DNA of 64,000 nt from PALSA-555 sp963731625 (lineage in GTDB: Bacteria > Actinomycetota > Acidimicrobiia > IMCC26256 > PALSA-555), in NCBI GenBank assembly GCA_963731625.1, contig CAVSWH010000001.1, positions 806,001 to 870,000 on the forward strand, given 5' to 3'. The position numbers and the translations under genes were made by a program. This document shows positions 50,096 to 58,390 of the stretch, one piece after another (position 1 is the stretch's first letter; every line of letters begins with the position of its first letter). Below the pieces are notes generated by a model that saw nothing but the letters and a program-made list of their open reading frames with translations, did not search any database and was not told the origin of the DNA.

Positions 50096-51876
50096 GACGC
50101 GCCGTCGCGTCGCAGCACCCACGCACCGAGCGGGCCGGGCGCGGCCACCCAGCCCTCGGGCACCCACATCGTGCAGTCCGGCTCGGCGGCGACGCGGGGC
50201 CCGCGCACGAGGGGCCGCTCGACGTCGGGCAGCGACTCGGCGGCGAGCGGCGCCGGCCGGCTGGCGCCGGCGCGCAACGCGACGACCTCGATCGGGACGT
50301 CGGGACGGGCGTAGCCGTTCCGCCGGCGGTGCTCAGCGTGGAAGGCCTCGACGGTCGCCACGGTCAGCTCGTGGCTCTGCCCGACGTAGCGGCAGTCGAG
50401 CGCGGTGTCGACGGTCGCGCCCGGTCCCACCGCGGCGACCGCCGCGGCACCGAGCTGCTCGAGCGCGTCGGCGAGCCCACGCCGATCGTCGGGGGTCGGC
50501 CAGCTCCGGACGAGCTCGCGCCGCCGCGGTGACGCGAGCAGCCCGACGGCCGAGAGCGCGCCGGCGTGCGGCGGGACGATGACGGCGCGCATGCCGAGCG
50601 CGTCGGCGACGGCACAGCCGTGCAGCGGTCCCGCGCCACCGAACGCGACGAGGGCGAGCGCGCGCGGGTCGACGCCGCGCGCCACGGTCACGGCCCGGAC
50701 CGCCTCCTCCATCGCCGTGTCGACGACCGTGACGACACCGGCAGCGTCGACGCCGGCGCGGTCGAGCGCGGCGCGCGCCCGCACCGTGTCGAGGCGGCCC
50801 AGGTCCGGGAAGGTCGCGTGCGGGTCGATCCGCCCGAGCGCGAGGTCCGCGTCGGTGACGGTGGCCTCGACACCCCCGCGTCCGTAGCACGCGGGGCCTG
50901 GGAGGGCCCCGGCGCTGCGCGGCCCGACGACGAGCGCGCCGCCGGCGTCGAGGACGGCGATGGACCCGCCGCCGGCGCCGATCGTGTGCACGTCGAGCGC
51001 GGGGAGCCGGATGGGATAGCCCGCGACGGCGCGGCTCGGCGCGGGCAGGGGGACGCCGCCGCGGATGAGGCAGACGTCGGTGCTCGTGCCGCCCATGTCG
51101 AGCGACACCGCGTCGGGGAGACCGCACGCCGCGGTGACGGCGGCCGCGGCGCGCACGCCGCCGGCCGGACCGGAGAGCAGCAGCGCGGCGGGGAGGCCGG
51201 CGGCGTCGGCGGCCGGGATGAGGCCCCCGGCCGAGGTGAGGACGAGCACCTCGTCGGCGACGGCGGCGAGCTCCTCGAGGTAGGCGCGACAGACCGGGCG
51301 GAGCAGCGCGTTCGCGACCGTGGTGACCGTGCGCTCGTACTCGCGGAACTCCGGGGACACCTCGTGCGAGCAGGTGACGTCGACGCCTCGGGCGCGCAGC
51401 GCGGCGCCGACGGCGCGCTCGTGACGGGCGTCGAGGTCGGCGTGCAGGAGGCACACCGCGACCGCGCCGACATCGGCGGGCAGCTCGGGGATCGTCGCGG
51501 GGTCGAGCGCCTCGAGCTCCCGGCCCGTGCCGTCGAGGCGCCCGCCGACCTCGAGACGGTGGCCACGGTCGACCAGCGGCGGCGGCCGGTCGACGTGCAG
51601 GTCGTAGAGCGCCGGGCGGGTCTGGCGCGCGATCTCGAGCACGTCCGCGAAACCGACAGTGGTGAGGAGGGCCACGGGCGGGCCGCGGCGCTCGAGGAGC
51701 GCGTTCGTGGCGACGGTCGTGCCGTGGGCGAGGACCGACGCGGGCGCGGGGAGGGAGGCGAGCGCCTGGCGGACGGCGTCGGCGGGCGCGCGCGGCGTCG
51801 ACGAGACCTTGACCACGCGCCCGTCCTCGGCGACGAGGTCGGTGAACGTGCCTCCGGTGTCGACGCCGACCCGCAC
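50092..51876 (-). CDS. hyuA: Hydantoinase A/oxoprolinase family protein
   Basis: The 594-residue HyuA subunit has the ASKHA-type ATP-binding start MRVGVDTGGTFTDLV. Further blocks are AHGTTVATNALLERRG, SGPAGGVRAAAAV, VSLDMGGTSTDVCLI and FGGAGPLHG. It is somewhat shorter than the common length of about 680 because the C-terminal domain is compact. It should phosphorylate the substrate or intermediate with ATP while HyuB completes hydrolysis. The start is GTG 51876. A small winged-helix gene lies 41 bases upstream on the same strand. Confidence 0.9.
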   Translation of the reverse strand: MRVGVDTGGTFTDLVAEDGRVVKVSSTPRAPADAVRQALASLPAPASVLAHGTTVATNALLERRGPPVALLTTVGFADVLEIARQTRPALYDLHVDRPPPLVDRGHRLEVGGRLDGTGRELEALDPATIPELPADVGAVAVCLLHADLDARHERAVGAALRARGVDVTCSHEVSPEFREYERTVTTVANALLRPVCRAYLEELAAVADEVLVLTSAGGLIPAADAAGLPAALLLSGPAGGVRAAAAVTAACGLPDAVSLDMGGTSTDVCLIRGGVPLPAPSRAVAGYPIRLPALDVHTIGAGGGSIAVLDAGGALVVGPRSAGALPGPACYGRGGVEATVTDADLALGRIDPHATFPDLGRLDTVRARAALDRAGVDAAGVVTVVDTAMEEAVRAVTVARGVDPRALALVAFGGAGPLHGCAVADALGMRAVIVPPHAGALSAVGLLASPRRRELVRSWPTPDDRRGLADALEQLGAAAVAAVGPGATVDTALDCRYVGQSHELTVATVEAFHAEHRRRNGYARPDVPIEVVALRAGASRPAPLAAESLPDVERPLVRGPRVAAEPDCTMWVPEGWVAAPGPLGAWVLRRDGAS

Positions 51877-51917
51877 CGGGTCAGCGTCGCGCGCCGGACG
51901 CGCGCCCGATCAGGCGC

Positions 51918-52412
51918 TCAGCTCGCGGCCGGTCCGGCCTGGAGCAGGTAGCCGCGGGCGCGGACGGTGCGCAGCTCGAGCCCGATGGGGGCGACGCGGC
52001 GCCGGAAGCGCAGGACGTGGACGTCGAGGGCGTTGCGGGTCGGCGTCCCGTCGGGCCAGGCCCGGCGGGCGAGGGTGTCGCGCCCGACGACCGCGCCGAA
52101 GCGCTCGGTGAGCGCACCCGCGAGCGCCTGCTCCACCGGGGAAAGCGCGACCCAGGCGCTGCGAAAGTGGAGCAGCCCGTCGTCGTCGACATGGGGGGCG
52201 TGGGCGGCGGCCTCGCGGGCCCGGAGCCGCTCGAGTCGGGCGGCCAGCTCGGTGTTGTCGGCCGGGAGGCGCACCCAGTCCTCGAGGGGGTCGACGGTCA
52301 CCGGTGGGGCGCCGCCGGCGTCGACGAGCAGGAGTCGTGGGGTCTGGGTGGTGCGCAGGCCCGCGAGGCGGTCGGACTCGTCGGGCCAGCGCACGAGCGC
52401 TGGGTCCTGCAT
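51918..52412 (-). CDS. Winged-helix transcriptional regulator (OmpR/PhoB-type DNA-binding domain)
   Basis: From ATG 52412 this encodes 164 residues. The C-terminal part (about 80-155) is a Trans_reg_C winged helix: WVALSPVEQALAGALTERFGAVVGRDTLARRAWPDG, then LDVHVLRFRRRVAPIGLELRTVRARGYLL. The N-terminal part is too short for a response-regulator receiver, and no phospho-acceptor Asp pattern is visible. A different signal must therefore control it, or it acts constitutively. It is divergent from leuC by 109 bases and precedes hyuAB, either of which could be its target. Confidence 0.8.
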   Translation of the reverse strand: MQDPALVRWPDESDRLAGLRTTQTPRLLLVDAGGAPPVTVDPLEDWVRLPADNTELAARLERLRAREAAAHAPHVDDDGLLHFRSAWVALSPVEQALAGALTERFGAVVGRDTLARRAWPDGTPTRNALDVHVLRFRRRVAPIGLELRTVRARGYLLQAGPAAS

Positions 52413-52521
52413 GCTCCGACGGTAGGGAGCCGATGTTTCGGGTTCGTTTCGCTTCGGTGACGCCACGATCTCGACCGCCGCGCGGAATGCCGACTGGCAG
52501 ACTGGCACGCGGGAGGAGCGG

Positions 52522-53922
52522 ATGGCCGCCACACTGTCGGAGAAGATCTGGGACCGCCACGTGGTCCACGCCGCCCCGGGCGAGCCCGACCTCCTCTACG
52601 TCGACCTGCACCTCGTCCACGAGGTGACCTCACCGCAGGCGTTCGACGGGCTGCGCCTCCACGGGCGGACCGTGCGCCGCCCCGACCTCTGCGTCGCGAC
52701 GATGGACCACAACGTGCCGACCACCGACGTCGACGCGCCCATCGCCGACCCGGTCTCCGCCCGCCAGATCGAGGTGCTGGCCGCCAACTGCGCCGAGTTC
52801 GGGATCCGCCTCCACGGCATGGGCGACCCCGGCCAGGGCATCGTCCACATCATCGGGCCCGAGCAGGGCCTCACGCTCCCGGGGATGACGATCGTGTGCG
52901 GCGACTCCCACACGTCGACCCACGGCGCGTTCGGCGCGCTCGCCTTCGGGATCGGCACGAGCGAGGTCGAGCACGTGCTCGCCACCCAGACGCTGCCCCA
53001 GGCCCGACCCGGGACGATGGCCGTCGTCGTCGACGGCGACCTGCCGCCGGGCGTGTCGGCGAAGGACGTCGTGCTGGCGATCATCGCCCGGATCGGCACG
53101 CAGGGCGGCATCGGCTCGGTGCTCGAGTACCGCGGCTCGGCGATCCGCGCCCTCTCGATGGAAGGCCGCATGACGGTCTGCAACATGTCGATCGAGGCCG
53201 GCGCGCGGGCGGGACTCGTCGCGCCCGACGACACGACGTTCGCCTACCTCGAGGGCCGCCCCTCCGCGCCGACGGGCGGCGCCTGGGAGCGGGCGCTCGA
53301 CGAGTGGCGTGCCCTGCCCTCCGACCCCGACGCGCGCTTCGACCACGAGGTGACGCTCGACGCTGCGGCGCTCCGACCCTCCGTGTCGTGGGGGACGAAC
53401 CCGGGCCAGACGGTCACGATCGACGACGTCGTGCCCGACCCCGACTCGTTCACCGAGGTGCACCACCGCGACGCCGCCCGGCTCGCGCTCCGCTACATGG
53501 GGCTGCAGGCCGGCACGCCGATGCGCGAGATCACCATCGACACCGTGTTCATCGGGTCCTGCACCAACTCGCGCATCGAGGACCTGCGCGCCGCGGCCCA
53601 GGTCCTCGAGGGCCGCAACGTCCGCACCGGGGTCCGGGCGCTCGTCGTGCCCGGCTCGCGGGCGGTGAAGGTGCAGGCCGAGGCCGAGGGGCTCGACCGG
53701 GTGTTCGAGGCGGCCGGCTTCGAGTGGCGCGAGCCCGGCTGCTCGATGTGCCTGGCCATGAACCCGGACAAGCTGTCGCCGGGCGAGCGGTGCGCGTCGA
53801 CGTCGAACCGCAACTTCGAGGGCCGCCAGGGCAAGGGCGGCCGCACCCACCTCGTCTCCCCCGCCGTCGCCGCCGCGACCGCCGTCGCCGGCCGGTTCAC
53901 CGCCCCCGCGGACCTGGGGTAG
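52522..53922 (+). CDS. leuC: 3-isopropylmalate dehydratase large subunit
   Basis: The 466-residue aconitase-family protein carries a [4Fe-4S] cluster on C347 (GSCTNSR), C407 and C410 (CSMCLAMNPDKL). It isomerises 2-isopropylmalate for leucine, and in citramalate-using organisms also citramalate for isoleucine. The start is MAATLSEKIWDRHVV, followed later by GDSHTSTHGAFG. ggaggagcgg stands immediately before ATG 52522. It is followed after 4 bases by leuD. Confidence 0.95.
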   Translation: MAATLSEKIWDRHVVHAAPGEPDLLYVDLHLVHEVTSPQAFDGLRLHGRTVRRPDLCVATMDHNVPTTDVDAPIADPVSARQIEVLAANCAEFGIRLHGMGDPGQGIVHIIGPEQGLTLPGMTIVCGDSHTSTHGAFGALAFGIGTSEVEHVLATQTLPQARPGTMAVVVDGDLPPGVSAKDVVLAIIARIGTQGGIGSVLEYRGSAIRALSMEGRMTVCNMSIEAGARAGLVAPDDTTFAYLEGRPSAPTGGAWERALDEWRALPSDPDARFDHEVTLDAAALRPSVSWGTNPGQTVTIDDVVPDPDSFTEVHHRDAARLALRYMGLQAGTPMREITIDTVFIGSCTNSRIEDLRAAAQVLEGRNVRTGVRALVVPGSRAVKVQAEAEGLDRVFEAAGFEWREPGCSMCLAMNPDKLSPGERCASTSNRNFEGRQGKGGRTHLVSPAVAAATAVAGRFTAPADLG

Positions 53923-53926
53923 CGCG

Positions 53927-54529
53927 ATGCGACCCGTCCGCGAGATCGTCGGTCGCGCCGTGCCGCTCGACCGCTCCGACGTCGACACCGACCAGATCAT
54001 CCCGAGCGACTGGCTGAAGCGCGTCGAGCGCACCGGGTTCGGCCAGGGGCTGTTCTCGGAGTGGCGCGAGAGCAGCGACTTCGTGCTGAACCGCCCTTCC
54101 TTCCAGGGCGAGGACCTCCGCATCCTCGTCGCCGGCCCGAACTTCGGGTGCGGCTCGTCGCGCGAGCACGCGGTGTGGGCGCTGCAGGACTACGGGTTCG
54201 AGGCGGTGATCGCGCCGCGCTTCGGCGACATCTTCCGCAACAACGCCCACAAGAGCGGCCTCGTCCCCGTCGTGCTGCCCGACGCGGTCGTGCGTCGGAT
54301 CCTCGACGCCCTCGAGGACGACCCGACGATCGAGGTGGTCGTCGACGTCGTCGACCGCCGGGTCGCCGTCCCCGCCCTCGACCTCGACGAGCCGTTCGAG
54401 CTCGACGACCACGTGCACCACCGGCTGACGAACGGCCTCGACGACATCGGCCTCACGCTGCAGCAGGACGCGGCGATCGGCGGCTACGAGGCCGCCCGCC
54501 CGGCGTGGCTGCCGCGGGTCAGCCGGTAG
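53927..54529 (+). CDS. leuD: 3-isopropylmalate dehydratase small subunit
   Basis: This 200-residue swivel-domain subunit pairs with LeuC. Family blocks are LDRSDVDTDQIIPSDWLKRVERTGFG, ILVAGPNFGCGSSREHAVWALQDYGF and RFGDIFRNNAHKSGLVPV. The C-terminal DDIGLTLQ is also present. It overlaps the convergent PIG-L gene by 11 bases. Confidence 0.95.
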   Translation: MRPVREIVGRAVPLDRSDVDTDQIIPSDWLKRVERTGFGQGLFSEWRESSDFVLNRPSFQGEDLRILVAGPNFGCGSSREHAVWALQDYGFEAVIAPRFGDIFRNNAHKSGLVPVVLPDAVVRRILDALEDDPTIEVVVDVVDRRVAVPALDLDEPFELDDHVHHRLTNGLDDIGLTLQQDAAIGGYEAARPAWLPRVSR

Positions 54530-55175
54530 CGGCGAACGCGAGCGCGGGCGCCATCACCGAGGCCGGGCTCGCGAGGTCCCAGCTGAGCCGGGCCGCCTCG
54601 AACGCCTCGGCGTAGCGGATCCGCCCCTGGAACCCGCGGAAGCGGGCCTGGGCCTCGATCGCCTCGAGGTCGACCGGTCCCTGGCGCAGCACCTGGGAGA
54701 GGTGGGAGCGCAGCGCGGCGAGCTTGTCCTCGAGCGTCGCCGCGACGTCCACATAGATGGTGGGCTCGAACTGCTGGCTCGAGGGTGTCTCGAACTGCAG
54801 GACGGTCGGGAGCCGCCGTCCCGCGGCGAGACTCGCCGTCGCCGTCGCCCGGTGGTCCTGGTGGGTGTCCTGGCTGGCGTGCGTGTAGAGGATCTGGGCG
54901 CCCGTGGCCGCGAGGACCTCGTCGATCACCGTGATGGTCTCGGGCCCGTCGGGGATGGACCCGTCGGTGAACCCGCCCCAGCGCAGCTCGACGCCCAGCC
55001 GGGCGGCGGCGTCCTGCTGCTCGGCCTGCCGGCTCATGCCGTCGAGCCGCCCGCGCTGGCCCGCGGTCAGCACCAGGATCGTGACCTGGTCGCCCCGGGC
55101 GACGTGACGCAGCAGCGTCGCCCCGCAGCCGAGCTCGACATCGTCGGGATGGGCCCCCACCGCCAACACCTGCAC
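54519..55175 (-). CDS. PIG-L/LmbE family deacetylase
   Basis: The 218-residue zinc deacetylase has AHPDD at 8-12 (H9, D11, D12) and the later THASQDTHQDHRATATA metal block. The overall length matches PIG-L proteins that deacetylate nucleotide- or lipid-linked GlcNAc. The end KLAALRSHLSQVLRQGPVDLEAIEAQARFRG resembles LmbE proteins found near glycan or bacillithiol-like pathways. No pathway partner is adjacent. It is the third PIG-L paralogue in the window. The start is GTG 55175. Confidence 0.85.
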   Translation of the reverse strand: MQVLAVGAHPDDVELGCGATLLRHVARGDQVTILVLTAGQRGRLDGMSRQAEQQDAAARLGVELRWGGFTDGSIPDGPETITVIDEVLAATGAQILYTHASQDTHQDHRATATASLAAGRRLPTVLQFETPSSQQFEPTIYVDVAATLEDKLAALRSHLSQVLRQGPVDLEAIEAQARFRGFQGRIRYAEAFEAARLSWDLASPASVMAPALAFAATG

Positions 55176-55595
55176 CGCTCCGCCTCCAACTCCGCCTGTG
55201 CTGATCCTCAGTCATCGGCACGGTGCGTGGGCGCCTGAACCCCGAACCGTCACGCTCCGTGAGGTGACGGGATCGGCCCGCCCGATGCCGGTGCGGGCCT
55301 ACCGGGGGCGACCGGCGGACGCCGCCCCGGGCTCGGCCGCCGGGTCGGCGAGCTCCAGGGTCGCGTCGGTCGAGCAGGGTCGTGAGGTTCGAGCGGAGTC
55401 GGTGCCACCCGCCGCTCACCCCGCGGAGCATCTCGCTGCCCGGCTCGAAGTCGTCGTGGGTCGCCGTGGCGCCGGACCGCGGGTGGCGTTTCGCGTGGCC
55501 GCGGGTGCACGCGGCGCGGGACATCCAGTCGTGCCCACCGCGGCGAAGCACCTCTAGGGTACGAAACGCCGGCGTCAGACGGGAGGGGCTGTCCG
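55176..55595. other. 420-base intergenic region, no convincing gene
   Basis: It lies between the divergent PIG-L and radical SAM genes. All three frames on both strands have only Arg/Pro/Ala-rich shadow ORFs. An inverted repeat CCGTCAC (55247-55253) / GTGACGG (55264-55270) could be an operator. The radical SAM gene is preceded by gggagggg about 13 bases before its ATG as ribosome-binding site. Confidence 0.4.
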
Positions 55596-57149
55596 ATGGC
55601 GATCACGAGTCCGCCGCGCCAGAAGGTCGACCGGGACGAGGTCTTCCTCGAGTACACGAAGAGCATCTGCCCGGTGTGCAAGACGGTCATCGACGCCGAG
55701 GTGAACGTCAAGGACAACCGGGTCTTCATGCGCAAGCGCTGCAAGGAGCACGGCCTGTTCGAGGCGCTCCTCTACGGCGACGCGCAGATGTACTTCGACT
55801 CGCTGCGCTTCAACAAGCCGGGCACGATCCCGCTCGAGACCCAGACCGAGGTCGTCGACGGCTGCCCGCTCGACTGCGGGCTCTGCCCGGACCACAAGCA
55901 GCACGCCTGCCTCGGGATCATCGAGGTCAACACGGGCTGCAACCTCGACTGCCCGATCTGCTTCGCCGACTCCGGCCACCAGCCCGACGGGTTCTCGCTC
56001 ACACTCGAGCAGTGCGGCACGGCCCTCGACGCGTTCGTCCGCTCCGAGGGCGAGCCCGAGGTCGTCATGTACTCGGGCGGCGAGCCGACGATCCATCCCC
56101 AGATCCTCGACTTCATCCAGCTGGCGCTCGACAAGGGCGTCAAGACCGTCAACCTCAACACGAACGGGATCAAGCTCGCCCACGACAAGAAGTTCGTGGC
56201 GGCGCTCGCGGCGTTCGACCGCAAGCCGAACATCTACATGCAGTTCGACGGGTTCAACGAGCGGACCCACACCGAGATCCGGGGCCGGGACCTGCGCAAG
56301 GCCAAGCAGTCCGCCCTCGACAACTGCGCCGAGGCGGGCCTGACCGTCACCCTCGTGGCGGCCATCGAGGCCGGCCTGAACGAGCACGAGCTCGGCGACA
56401 TCGTGAAGTTCGGGATCCAGCACCCGGCCGTGCGCTCCGTCGCGTTCCAGCCGGTCACCCACTCCGGGCGCCACCTCGAGTTCGACCCGATGCAGCGGCT
56501 CACGAACGCCGAGATCGTCCACGGGCTCGCCGACCAGGTCCCCGAGTGGTTCCGGGTGTCGGACTTCTTCCCGGTGCCGTGCTGCTTCCCGACGTGTCGC
56601 AGCATCACGTACCTGCTCGTCGACGGCGACAACGTCGTGCCGATCCCACGGCTCATCAACATCGAGGACTACCTCGACTACGTCAGCAACCGGGTGATGC
56701 CCGACATGGACATCCGCCAGGCGCTGGAGAAGCTGTGGAGCGCGACAGCGACGCCCGGCACCGAGATGACCCAGGAGCAGCTCGAGTGCGCGGTCTGCGG
56801 CATCGACCTGCCCGAGGCGCTGAAGTCGGTGACCGACACGGCGTTCATGATCGTGATCCAGGACTTCCAGGACCCGTACACGTTGAACGTCAAGCAGCTG
56901 ATGAAGTGCTGCGTCGAGGAGGTCACACCCGACGGGCGCCTCATCCCCTTCTGCGCCTACAACTCGGTCGGCTACCGGGAGCAGGTCCGGGAGCAGTTGA
57001 GCGGCGTGTCGGTGCCCACGATCGTCCCGAACGCCGAGGGGCTCCAGCCGGTGCTGCTCACCACCCGCTACGGGTCCAAGACCCACGACGGCGACGGCGA
57101 CGGGCACGTCCCGGCGAACGCGACGAACGTGGGCCAGTCGCTGCGATGA
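55596..57149 (+). CDS. Radical SAM protein of the Tes (MJ0619) / COG1964 family
   Basis: The 517-residue protein has a radical SAM cluster motif CNLDCPIC (C115, C119, C122). Before it lies a second Cys set, CPLDCGLC with C105 (C90, C94, C97, C105). A rubredoxin-like N-terminal pair (C25, C28 with C49) is also present. More Cys occur near the end (CCFPTC, ECAVCG, KCCVEE, FCAYN). MYSGGEPTIHPQ, VNLNTNGIKLA, YMQFDG and AFQPVTHSGR match archaeal tetraether-lipid synthase, which joins two lipid chains by C-C coupling. The family match is strong; the substrate here is inference. It is coupled (ATGA) to the next methyltransferase gene. Confidence 0.85.
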   Translation: MAITSPPRQKVDRDEVFLEYTKSICPVCKTVIDAEVNVKDNRVFMRKRCKEHGLFEALLYGDAQMYFDSLRFNKPGTIPLETQTEVVDGCPLDCGLCPDHKQHACLGIIEVNTGCNLDCPICFADSGHQPDGFSLTLEQCGTALDAFVRSEGEPEVVMYSGGEPTIHPQILDFIQLALDKGVKTVNLNTNGIKLAHDKKFVAALAAFDRKPNIYMQFDGFNERTHTEIRGRDLRKAKQSALDNCAEAGLTVTLVAAIEAGLNEHELGDIVKFGIQHPAVRSVAFQPVTHSGRHLEFDPMQRLTNAEIVHGLADQVPEWFRVSDFFPVPCCFPTCRSITYLLVDGDNVVPIPRLINIEDYLDYVSNRVMPDMDIRQALEKLWSATATPGTEMTQEQLECAVCGIDLPEALKSVTDTAFMIVIQDFQDPYTLNVKQLMKCCVEEVTPDGRLIPFCAYNSVGYREQVREQLSGVSVPTIVPNAEGLQPVLLTTRYGSKTHDGDGDGHVPANATNVGQSLR

Positions 57150-57940
57150 CCGTGTCGGAACCCTCGGCCGCCGACGTCAAGGTCTGCTGCGCGACCGCCT
57201 ATCAGCACGACGCGGTCGCGCTCATCCTCGGCGAGAGCTACCACCCCGGCGGGCTCGCGCTGACCCGCCGGCTCGCCCGTCACCTGGACCTGCGGCCGGG
57301 CGAGCGCGTGCTCGATGTGGCGAGCGGGCCTGGCGCGACGGCCTTCCTCCTCGCCGGTGAGTTCGGCGTCGAGGTCGACGGCGTCGATCTCGGCGAGCAG
57401 ACCGTGGCGAACGCGACGCGCCTCGCCGCGGAGCGCGGCCTGGCCGAGACGGTCCGCTTCCATCTCGGGGACGCCGAGCGGATCCCCCTCCCCGCCGGCT
57501 CGGTCGACGTGGTGTTCTGCGAGTGCGCCTTCTGCACGTTCCCCGACAAGGCGAGCGCCGCGGCGGAGATGGCGCGGGTGCTCCGCCCCGGAGGGCGAGT
57601 CGGGATCACGGATGTGGCGCTCGACCCGCAGCGCCTCGACGCCGAGCTGCAGTCGCTCGCCGGCTGGGTGGCCTGCATGGCCGATGCCCGACCGGTGGCC
57701 GAGTACGTGGCGCTCCTCGACGCCGCGGGGCTGACGGTCACCCGCACCGAGGCCCACGACGACGCGCTGGCCGAGATGGTCGACCAGATCGACGCGCGGC
57801 TGCGCGCCTTTCGGATCGCGAAGGTCCCGGCGCTCGAGGGGATCGACTTCGACACCGCGATGGACCGGGTGGCGGCCGCGGCGCGGGCCGTCCGCGACGG
57901 GATCGCCGGCTACTCCGTGCTGGTGGCCGAGAAGCGCTGA
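57146..57940 (+). CDS. Cysteine-rich class I methyltransferase coupled to the radical SAM gene
   Basis: The 264-residue SAM methyltransferase has motif I VLDVASGPG at 55-63, DLGEQTV after it, and VLRPGGRVGITDV. It carries unusual cysteines: C14-C15 (VKVCCATAY) and C125, C127, C130 (CECAFCTF). HPGG is at 33-36. Paired N-terminal cysteines and a CxC near the active site recall arsenite methyltransferases of the ArsM type. The classical ArsM C-terminal Cys pair is absent, so assignment is open between metalloid and lipid methylation. It overlaps the radical SAM gene by four bases. The next gene, arsR, is convergent. Confidence 0.8.
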   Translation: MTVSEPSAADVKVCCATAYQHDAVALILGESYHPGGLALTRRLARHLDLRPGERVLDVASGPGATAFLLAGEFGVEVDGVDLGEQTVANATRLAAERGLAETVRFHLGDAERIPLPAGSVDVVFCECAFCTFPDKASAAAEMARVLRPGGRVGITDVALDPQRLDAELQSLAGWVACMADARPVAEYVALLDAAGLTVTRTEAHDDALAEMVDQIDARLRAFRIAKVPALEGIDFDTAMDRVAAAARAVRDGIAGYSVLVAEKR

Positions 57941-57956
57941 CCGGCGGGCGCCGGCG

Positions 57957-58307
57957 TCACACCTTCGCGGACCGCCGACCGGCGCTGAGCGAGTCGGCCA
58001 CCATCGCCATTCGCTCGGGCACGACCGACCACCACACCCAGCGGCCTTGCTTCACGCCCGTGATCAGACCGGCGTCGGCGAGGGCCTTGGTGTGATGCGA
58101 CACCGTGGGCTGCGACTTGCCGAGCGGCTCCAGGAGGTCGCAGGAGCAGATCTCACCAGCTTCGGCGATCAGGCTCAACAGACGCAGCCGGACGGGATCG
58201 GCGAGGGCCGCGAAGGCGCGGGCCAGGTCCTGGGCCTCCCCCTCGTTCAACGGGGCTTCGAGCACCGAGGCGCAGCAGGCGCTCGATGTCGGTGATCGCG
58301 TGCTCAT
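57957..58307 (-). CDS. arsR: ArsR/SmtB family metalloid-responsive repressor
   Basis: A 116-residue winged-helix repressor. The DNA-recognition helix is KSQPTVSHHTKALADAGL (64-81). The As(III)-sensing CxC lies in EICSCDLLEPLG (C54, C56), with a further pair C11-C12 at the N-terminus that may complete the site. Binding of As(III) or Sb(III) should release it from DNA. It is divergent from arsI across an AT-rich 83-base region, so it probably controls arsI-aquaporin-arsC and itself. Confidence 0.9.
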   Translation of the reverse strand: MSTRSPTSSACCASVLEAPLNEGEAQDLARAFAALADPVRLRLLSLIAEAGEICSCDLLEPLGKSQPTVSHHTKALADAGLITGVKQGRWVWWSVVPERMAMVADSLSAGRRSAKV

Positions 58308-58390
58308 GCAACCGCTCCCGCATTGACAATCGTGGATGTATTCGCGAGGATCAATCCATCGACTGAAGCGAATATATCAGGGAGTCGGCC
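58308..58390. promoter_or_regulatory. Divergent ars promoter/operator region
   Basis: This gap is notably AT-rich. It contains TTGACA (58323-58328) as a -35 for arsI, and the inverted repeat TATTCGC (58339-58345) / GCGAATA (58368-58374) with a 22-base centre. These are candidate ArsR operators. An aggga lies before the arsI ATG. Confidence 0.5.

Noticed and set aside
55247..55270. Inverted repeat CCGTCAC/GTGACGG as a terminator
   Set aside because: It lies between two divergent genes, where no transcript ends, and has no T tract. At most an operator.
55250..55551. Minus-strand frame with DWMSRAAC reminiscent of a WhiB start
   Set aside because: None of the further three cysteines or the GxWGG block of WhiB follow in any frame.
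57146..57940. Firm assignment of the methyltransferase as ArsM
   Set aside because: It has suggestive cysteines but lacks the classical C-terminal Cys pair, and it is on the far side of arsR, coupled to the radical SAM gene.
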